From assembly GCA_963805525.1 (NCBI GenBank), contig CAWDUT010000007.1:1116001-1180000 (forward strand): 64,000 bases of DNA, read 5' to 3'. The notes beneath the pieces are model-generated. The model saw only the letters and a list, made by a program, of their open reading frames with translations, was not told the origin of the DNA and did not search any database. The translations under genes were made by a program, and so were the position numbers. The stretch comes from DASQFQ01 sp963805525 (GTDB taxonomy: Bacteria; Actinomycetota; Thermoleophilia; Solirubrobacterales; Solirubrobacteraceae). This document shows positions 58,818-64,000 of the stretch, piece by piece. How positions within the stretch are numbered: position 1 is the first letter of the stretch; each line of letters opens with the position of its first letter.

Positions 58818-60380
58818 ATGCCTCGAGCCCGCCTGCTGGTTCTCCCCGCCCTGCTCCTGATCGCCGTCCTCCTCGCCGCCTGCGGCGGTGCCGGAGGCGC
58901 GGCCGACGCCGACCCCGCGAAGGCGGTCCCGGCCGGCACCGCGATCTACATCGAGGGCGTGGTCCGGCCCGAGGGCGACCAGCGCGACGACCTGATGGAC
59001 GCAGCGCGCAAGGTGCTGCGCACCGACGACCCGGAGGCCAAGCTCCACGAGCTGATCGACAAGGGCCTCGCCGACTCCGACGGTCCCGCCACCTCCTACG
59101 ACAAGGACATCGCGCCCTGGCTCGGGCAGAAGGCCGCCGTGTGGGTCGCGGGCGTCGACCGCGCCAAGCCCGGCTACGTCGTGCTCGTCGCCGCGAAGGA
59201 CACGGAGAAGGCACAGGCGGCGATCGACAAGGGCGCCAAGCAGGAGAAGGCCGTCAAGGAGCGCTCCTACAAGGACGTCGACTACCAGGTCGATGGCGAC
59301 GGCGTGGCGGCCGGCATCGTCGGCGACTTCTTCACGGTCGGCACCGAGCCGGAGTTCAAGCGCACGGTGGCGGCGAACGACGGCGACTCGCTGGCCGACG
59401 AGAAGCGCTTCAAGAGCGCGATGGACGACCTCGACGACAACCGAATCGGGAGCTTCTACGTCGATCTCAAGCCGTTCATCGAGCAGGCCGTCAAGTCCGA
59501 CCCGCAGGCGGGCGCGCAGCTCGAGCAGATCCGCTCGATCTTCCCCATCGACAAGCTCGAGCCGATGAGCGGCGCGCTCACCGCCGACGGGGACTCGATC
59601 GCGTTCGACACGATCATGAAGGGCTCGGGCGTGAAGTCACTCGGCGCGCTCGGCCCGTTCTTCGGGACCGGCTCGACGCCGCTGATCGCCGAGCTGCCGG
59701 GCGACTCGTGGGCGGCCTACGGGGCGCCGAACGTCGGCCCGGGGCTCAAGAGCCTGTTCACGCGCGTGGCGGGCGCGTTCGGCGGCGCGGCCGCGACGCA
59801 GCAGCTCCAGCAGCGGTACGGGATCGACCTCGAGCGCGACGTGTTCGGGTGGATCGGCGACATGGGGCTGTTCGTGCGCGGCAGCGACAAGGCCTCGCTC
59901 GAGGGCGGCCTCGTGATCAAGGCGACGAACGCGGACAACATGCGCAACGCGTTCGGCAAGATCGTCGGGCTGATCCAGAGCGAGGGCGGCAAGAAGGCCT
60001 CGCCCGTGACGGTCAAGGGCGCGAAGGCGGCGTTCTCGCTCGGCCCGACCGGCGAGCTCGGCAAGCCGGTCATCCTCGCCCGCTCCGACGACCGCGTCGT
60101 GATCGGCGTCGGGGAGGCGGCGGCCGCTGATGCGCTCGCGCCCGCCTCGAAGCTCGGGGACTCGCAGCTGTACGGGCAGGCGAAGGACCTGCTCGACGAC
60201 GTCGACCCCACCCTGCTGCTCTCGATGCCCGATCTCGTGAAGGCCGTGGACGCGTCGGGCGACACCGATGCCGACTGGCAGAAGGCCAAGCCCTACCTCG
60301 ACGCGTTCAGCGTGATCGCCAGCGGCGGCAAGCTCGACGACGACGAGCTCCAGTCGCGCGCGGTCGCCGGGCTGAAGTAA
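58818..60380 (+). CDS. DUF3352-like lipoprotein
   Basis: 520 aa with a lipoprotein signal peptide and lipobox LLAAC (Cys21), so lipid-anchored outside the membrane. The body, with AIYIEGVVRPEG, APWLGQKAAVWVAG and YKDVDYQVD, resembles DUF3352 proteins and the gene at 8386-9867 in layout. Function unknown. ATG 58818 follows TACGCT by 6 nt. A long hairpin terminates the gene. Confidence 0.75.
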   Translation: MPRARLLVLPALLLIAVLLAACGGAGGAADADPAKAVPAGTAIYIEGVVRPEGDQRDDLMDAARKVLRTDDPEAKLHELIDKGLADSDGPATSYDKDIAPWLGQKAAVWVAGVDRAKPGYVVLVAAKDTEKAQAAIDKGAKQEKAVKERSYKDVDYQVDGDGVAAGIVGDFFTVGTEPEFKRTVAANDGDSLADEKRFKSAMDDLDDNRIGSFYVDLKPFIEQAVKSDPQAGAQLEQIRSIFPIDKLEPMSGALTADGDSIAFDTIMKGSGVKSLGALGPFFGTGSTPLIAELPGDSWAAYGAPNVGPGLKSLFTRVAGAFGGAAATQQLQQRYGIDLERDVFGWIGDMGLFVRGSDKASLEGGLVIKATNADNMRNAFGKIVGLIQSEGGKKASPVTVKGAKAAFSLGPTGELGKPVILARSDDRVVIGVGEAAAADALAPASKLGDSQLYGQAKDLLDDVDPTLLLSMPDLVKAVDASGDTDADWQKAKPYLDAFSVIASGGKLDDDELQSRAVAGLK

Positions 60381-60385
60381 GCGCG

Positions 60386-60435
60386 CCGCAGCCGCGGTGG
60401 AAGCGCCCCTCCGGGGATCGCTTCCGGCTGCGCGG
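60386..60435 (+). terminator. Three-tier hairpin terminator
   Basis: CCGCAGCC (60386-60393), GGAAGCG (60399-60405) and CCCC pair with GGGG, CGCTTCC (60419-60425) and GGCTGCG-C-GG, closing on a 3-nt loop. Begins 6 bp after the lipoprotein stop and ends before the MFS promoter. No U-tract. Confidence 0.7.
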
Positions 60436-60447
60436 AGGGTTCATAGC

Positions 60448-60481
60448 TTGACGCCAAATGTGTTGTTGCTACATTCTTGGC
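60448..60481 (+). promoter_or_regulatory. MFS gene promoter with overlapping operator-like palindrome
   Basis: TTGACG (60448-60453), 16-nt spacer, TACATT (60470-60475), 6 nt before the ATG. The interrupted palindrome GCCAA-ATGT ... ACAT-TC-TTGGC (60453-60481) spans spacer, -10 and start. This is the layout expected for a TetR/MarR-type repressor, but no regulator gene is adjacent. Confidence 0.6.
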
Positions 60482-61888
60482 ATGAGCCAATCCACCTCAA
60501 CCCATTTCCGCGCGACCTTCGCCGGCCTGCTGCTGGCGATGCTGCTCGCGTCGCTCGACCAGACGATCGTGGCCACGGCGCTGCCCACGATCGTCCGCGA
60601 CCTCGGTGGGCTCGATCAGCTCTCGTGGGTCGTCACCGCCTACCTGCTCGGCGCCACCGTGACGATGCCGCTGTGGGGCCGGGCGAGCGACCTGTACGGG
60701 CGCAAGCCGCTCTTCCTCGCCGCCATCGGCGTCTTCCTGATCGGTTCGGCGCTGAGCGGCGCCGCGCAGGATCTGACGCAGCTGATCGCGTTCCGCGCGC
60801 TGCAGGGCCTGGGCGCCGGCGGGCTGATGACGCTCGCGATGGCGATCGTCGCCGAGATCGTCTCGCCGCGCGAGCGCGGGCGCTACCAGGGCTACATCCA
60901 GATGGTGTTCGTGATCGCCAGCGTCGCCGGGCCGCTGCTCGGCGGCGTGTTCGCCGACCACCTCTCGTGGCGCTGGGTCTTCTACGTCAACCTGCCGATC
61001 GGCGCCGCGACCTCTGTCCTCATCATGAGCTCGCTGCATCTGCCGGTCGAGCGCGAGCCCGTGCGGATCGACGCGCTGGGCGCCGCGCTGCTGGCCGGCG
61101 GGCTGACCTGCCTGCTGCTCGCGACCACCTGGGGCGGGCGCCAGTACGCGTGGGGCTCAGGCGAGATCGCCGGGCTCGCCGTCGGCGCGGTCGCGCTGCT
61201 CGCGCTGTTCGTTGTGCAGGAGCGCCGGGCCGCCGAGCCGATCCTGCCGCTGCGGCTGTTCCGCCGGCCGGTGTTCGGGATCGTCTCCGCCGCGCTGTTC
61301 CTGACCACGCTCGCGTTCTTCGCGGTCATCGTCTACATGCCGGTCTACCTGCAGGTCGCGACCGGCGCGAGCGCGACGGGCTCCGGCTTCCTGCTGCTCC
61401 CGCTGATGCTCGCCGCCACGGGCACGACCGCGGTCGCCGGGTGCGTGATCTCCCGCACCGGGCGTTACAAGGCGTTCCCGGTCGCCGGGCTCGCGCTGAT
61501 GGCCGTCGGGCTGGCGCTGCTGTCGGGGATCGGCGCCGACACCGCGTACGGCGAGGTCGCCGCGCTGCTGGTGCTGTTCGGGCTCGGCTTCGGGATGGTC
61601 TCGCAGGTGCTGACGATCGCGATCCAGAACGCGGTCGAGCGCAGCGAGCTCGGCATCACCACCGCGTCAGCGAACCTGTTCCGCTCGCTGGGCGGGTCGG
61701 TCGGCGTCGCCGTGTTCGGCGCGATCTTCGCGAGCCGGCTCGCCGGTCCCTCGGAGCCCGCGGGCGGGGTGAGCCCAGATGCGGTCGCGGCCGCACTGCA
61801 CACCGTCTTCCTGGCCGCCGCGCCGGTCGCCGCACTCGGCGCGCTCGTGGTCCTGACGCTGAAGGAGGTCCCGCTCCGCCATGCCTGA
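60482..61888 (+). CDS. MFS drug exporter, DHA2 (14-helix) family
   Basis: 468 aa proton-coupled efflux pump. Motif A-like GRASDLYGRKPLFL after the second helix, LDQTIVATALPTIVRDL in the first helix (motif D1 of the EmrB/QacA group), and about 14 helices. Substrate unknown, likely a small toxic compound. ATG 60482 is the start that fits the promoter; a GTG/ATG farther upstream would fall inside it. The end overlaps the ATG 61881 of the ligase gene by 8 nt. Confidence 0.9.
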   Translation: MSQSTSTHFRATFAGLLLAMLLASLDQTIVATALPTIVRDLGGLDQLSWVVTAYLLGATVTMPLWGRASDLYGRKPLFLAAIGVFLIGSALSGAAQDLTQLIAFRALQGLGAGGLMTLAMAIVAEIVSPRERGRYQGYIQMVFVIASVAGPLLGGVFADHLSWRWVFYVNLPIGAATSVLIMSSLHLPVEREPVRIDALGAALLAGGLTCLLLATTWGGRQYAWGSGEIAGLAVGAVALLALFVVQERRAAEPILPLRLFRRPVFGIVSAALFLTTLAFFAVIVYMPVYLQVATGASATGSGFLLLPLMLAATGTTAVAGCVISRTGRYKAFPVAGLALMAVGLALLSGIGADTAYGEVAALLVLFGLGFGMVSQVLTIAIQNAVERSELGITTASANLFRSLGGSVGVAVFGAIFASRLAGPSEPAGGVSPDAVAAALHTVFLAAAPVAALGALVVLTLKEVPLRHA

Positions 61889-63005
61889 TGTCCTGCTCTG
61901 CCGCACATCGGGCGGTCATGATCTGGGGGTGCTCTTGCCCGTGATGCCGCCGGTGGCGCCGATGCTCGCCAAGGTCGGCGCCGACCTCCCGCCCGGCGCG
62001 TTCTACGAGCCGAAGTGGGACGGCTTCCGCGCGATCGTGTTCCGCGACGGCGACGAGGTCGAGATCGGCAGCCGCAACACGCGGCCGATGGCGCGCTACT
62101 TCCCGGAGGTGGTCGCGGCGGCGCTGGACAGCCTGCCGCCGCGGTGTGTCGTCGACGGCGAGATCGTCGTGCCGGGGTCCGACGGCCGGCTCGACTTCTT
62201 CTCCTTGCAGCAGCGCCTCCACCCCGCCGCGAGCCGGGTCGACCTGCTGGCCGGCGAGACGCCCGCGCACTTCGTGGCGTTCGACCTGCTGTGTCTGGGC
62301 GACGAGGACCTGACGGGGCGGCCGTTCTCCGAGCGGCGCGCCGCGTTGGAGGGTGCGCTGGCGGACGCGCGCTCGCCGGTCCACCTCACCCCCATCACGC
62401 GCGACGAGGCGCTCGCGCGCGAGTGGTTCGTGCGCTTCGAGGGCGCCGGGCTCGACGGCATCATCGCCAAGTCCGGCGACCAGGCGTACGTGCCCGACAA
62501 GCGGGTGATGACGAAGATCAAGCACGTGCGGACCGCCGACTGCGTGCTCGCCGGCTACCGGGTCCACAAGTCGGGGCCGGACGCGATCGGCTCGCTCATG
62601 CTCGGTCTCTACGACGACGGGACGTATCCGGTGCCGGGGTGGAACGAGGGTGGGCTGCGCTCGGTCGGCGTGGTCGGCGCGTTCCCGATGGCGCGGCGGC
62701 GCGAGCTGTTCGAGGAGCTGCAGCCGCTGGTCTGCTCGTTCGAGGAGCACCCGTGGAACTGGGCGCGCGAGCACGTCCCGGCAGGGGCGGCGTTCGGGAG
62801 CCGCTGGAACCCGGGCAAGTCGTTGTCGTTCGTGCCGCTGCGGCCCGAGCGCGTGCTCGAGGTCCGCTACGACCACATGGAGGGCTCGCGCTTCCGCCAC
62901 CCGCCGCAGTTCGTGCGCTGGCGGCCCGATCGCGAGCCGGAGTCGTGCGGCTACGCCCAGCTCGAGCGGCCGGTGGACCTCGATGTGGCGCAGATCCTCG
63001 GTTAG
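61881..63005 (+). CDS. ligC: ATP-dependent DNA ligase (LigC-like)
   Basis: 374 aa covalent nucleotidyltransferase. Adenylation motif EPKWDGFR with catalytic Lys45, motif III-like FVAFDLLCLG, motif IV DGIIAKSGD, motif V MTKIKHVRTADCV, and a C-terminal OB-fold. Size and sequence fit the actinobacterial LigC group used in base excision repair or end joining; no Ku or polymerase gene is adjacent. Start may be ATG 61881 (inside the MFS end), GTG 61929 or ATG 61944; only the first 20 residues differ. Confidence 0.9.
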   Translation: MPDVLLCRTSGGHDLGVLLPVMPPVAPMLAKVGADLPPGAFYEPKWDGFRAIVFRDGDEVEIGSRNTRPMARYFPEVVAAALDSLPPRCVVDGEIVVPGSDGRLDFFSLQQRLHPAASRVDLLAGETPAHFVAFDLLCLGDEDLTGRPFSERRAALEGALADARSPVHLTPITRDEALAREWFVRFEGAGLDGIIAKSGDQAYVPDKRVMTKIKHVRTADCVLAGYRVHKSGPDAIGSLMLGLYDDGTYPVPGWNEGGLRSVGVVGAFPMARRRELFEELQPLVCSFEEHPWNWAREHVPAGAAFGSRWNPGKSLSFVPLRPERVLEVRYDHMEGSRFRHPPQFVRWRPDREPESCGYAQLERPVDLDVAQILG

Positions 63006-63163
63006 TCGGTGGCCGCGCGGAGGCGACGGCGGCGGCGTGCGGCGAGCCGGCTGGTCACGCTGCGCGCCGCGCGTACGAGCGGCTTGCGCGCGAGCGCGGC
63101 GGTGAGGACGATGGCGGTGGCGGCGAGCTCGACGAGGAGTGGGATGGCGCTGGGACCGTGCAT
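63002..63163 (-). CDS. Small single-helix membrane protein, unassigned
   Basis: 53 aa: one hydrophobic helix (IPLLVELAATAIVLTAAL) followed by an Arg-rich tail. It lies in the gap between the ligase and the GNAT gene, overlaps the ligase stop by 4 bp and has no clear ribosome-binding site or -10. Coding is plausible but unproven. Confidence 0.4.
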   Translation of the reverse strand: MHGPSAIPLLVELAATAIVLTAALARKPLVRAARSVTSRLAARRRRRLRAATD

Positions 63164-63190
63164 GTCAGGACAGAGCGGCGAGGGGCGCCG

Positions 63191-63670
63191 GTGATACGTC
63201 GGTGCCGTGACGACGAGCTGGCGGCGATGGCCGAGATCGTGAATTCGGCGGCGGTCGCCTACCGGGGCGCGATCCCGGAGGACCGGTGGCACGAGCCGTA
63301 CATGCCGGTCGCCGAGTTGGAGGGCGAGATCGCCGCGGGCGTTGAGTTCTGGGGCTACGAGGACGACGGCGCGTTGATCGGCGTCATGGGCATCCAGCCG
63401 GTCAAGGACGTCACGCTGATCCGGCACGCCTACGTGTCGCCCGCGGCGCAGGGGCAAGGGATCGGCGGCGCACTGCTGGCGGCCTTGGATGAGCGCGGTA
63501 CCGGCCAGATCCTCGTCGGGACGTGGGCTGCCGCCTCGTGGGCGATCCGGTTCTACGAGCGCCACGGCTTCGTCGCGGTCGACGATCCCGCGTCGCTGCT
63601 CCGGCGCTACTGGTCGATCCCGGAGCGGCAGATCGAGACCTCCGTGGTGCTGGCGAAGCCCCCCGTCTAG
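63191..63670 (+). CDS. GNAT-family N-acetyltransferase
   Basis: 159 aa acetyl-CoA-dependent acetyltransferase. Motif A is visible as HAYVSPAAQGQGIGGALLAAL (acetyl-CoA pyrophosphate loop QGQGIGG), followed by SWAIRFYERHGFVAV. The acceptor is unknown. GTG 63191 has a GAGGGG stretch 5 nt upstream. Confidence 0.85.
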   Translation: MIRRCRDDELAAMAEIVNSAAVAYRGAIPEDRWHEPYMPVAELEGEIAAGVEFWGYEDDGALIGVMGIQPVKDVTLIRHAYVSPAAQGQGIGGALLAALDERGTGQILVGTWAAASWAIRFYERHGFVAVDDPASLLRRYWSIPERQIETSVVLAKPPV

Positions 63671-64000
63671 GCCGGGATCAGCGCGGCGGCCACGAGCAGC
63701 AGGACCGACGGCACGAGCAGGAGCGCGACCACGAGCTGGACCTGCGGTGCCGCGCGGGCCGCGGCCTCGGTGTGGCGGCGGGCGGTTCGGGAACGGGCCT
63801 CCGCCGCTTGAGCGGCAAGGCTTGGACCGAGCGGCGCCCCGTGGCGGGCGGCGCGGGTGAGGGTGGCGGTGAGCGGGGCGATCCCGGCCGCCGGCGCCCG
63901 CCGCGCGACCGAGGCAAGCGCCGTGGCGAGCGGCACGCCCAGCGCGACCGTTTGCGCGGCACGGTCGAGCTCGCGGGCGAGCGTCCCGCCGTGCCGCCGC
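63667..64000 (-). CDS. Type II/tad secretion F-domain membrane protein (TadC-like), partial
   Basis: Last 111 residues; the start lies beyond the right edge. Sequence RHGGTLARELDRAAQTVALGVPLATALASVA, then RAARHGAPLGPSLAAQAAEAR, and a final hydrophobic helix matches the C-terminal half of T2SF (GspF/TadB/TadC) proteins, inner-membrane platforms for pilus assembly. This suggests a tad-type pilus operon to the right of the window. It overlaps the convergent GNAT gene by 4 bp. Confidence 0.82.
   Translation of the reverse strand, partial: RRHGGTLARELDRAAQTVALGVPLATALASVARRAPAAGIAPLTATLTRAARHGAPLGPSLAAQAAEARSRTARRHTEAAARAAPQVQLVVALLLVPSVLLLVAAALIPA

Noticed and set aside
63002..63565. 187-aa leftward frame opposite the GNAT gene
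   Set aside because: Its upstream two-thirds is antisense to a well-supported GNAT gene; only the last 53 codons lie outside it and were kept as a low-confidence small membrane ORF.

Overview
This is a very GC-rich, densely packed bacterial chromosome segment with no prophage, rRNA, tRNA or CRISPR array that I could see. Gene content points to a Gram-positive-type, rod-dividing actinobacterium: a meso-diaminopimelate-type MurE, FtsZ without FtsA, F420-type LLM/PPOX enzymes, ScpAB, GcvPA/GcvPB split glycine decarboxylase, many GTG/TTG starts and pervasive leaderless-looking promoters. The lysine/arginine-rich Ig-like surface proteins, DUF3352-like proteins and RTX protein resemble those of Thermoleophilia (Solirubrobacter/Conexibacter-like). 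That placement is an inference from gene style, not from a marker-gene search.

Layout. 1-2611: peptide deformylase (cut by the left edge) and priA, divergent from an orphan DNA methyltransferase. 3480-7054: a membrane-anchored low-complexity protein, a galactokinase with no visible normal start codon, and a sodium:solute symporter with a small two-helix partner, a plausible sugar uptake and phosphorylation unit. 7157-15909: a tightly overlapping leftward operon aroF-tyrA-aroA-epimerase-cmk-der-DUF3352-metK, joining aromatic amino acid synthesis to nucleotide, ribosome-assembly and SAM genes. 16146-17823: divergent cupin/AraC pair. 17804-20000: aminotransferase (hisC-like), chorismate mutase aroH and a pseudouridine synthase, divergent from rlmN. 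21027-21254: a structured repeat element between rlmN and scpB. 21242-23576: scpB, scpA, trpS. 23645-25683: two secreted proteins. 25694-30066: the glycine cleavage operon gcvT-gcvH-gcvPA-gcvPB. 30120-33668: two tandem paralogous surface proteins.

33620-58506 is a division and cell-wall (dcw) cluster read leftward: mraZ-rsmH-ftsL-ftsI ... murE-murF-mraY ... murD-ftsW-murG-(pilin)-murC-ftsQ-ftsZ. It is interrupted by three unrelated blocks: aidB/LLM/PPOX/GST between ftsI and murE; an alkyltransferase-like protein, an RTX protein and a GGDEF+HD-GYP protein between mraY and murD; and a type IV pilin between murG and murC. A second GGDEF+HD-GYP paralogue lies just beyond ftsZ. mraZ has a promoter whose spacer carries two MraZ-type boxes.

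58818-64000: a DUF3352-like lipoprotein, an MFS exporter with an operator-like palindrome, an ATP-dependent DNA ligase, a small membrane ORF, a GNAT acetyltransferase and a TadC-like type II secretion F-domain protein cut by the right edge.

A recurring regulatory feature is a TANNNT (mostly TAGNCT or TACNNT) hexamer 5-9 nt before the start codon with no Shine-Dalgarno sequence. In several tandem pairs this hexamer overlaps the TAG stop codon of the upstream gene.
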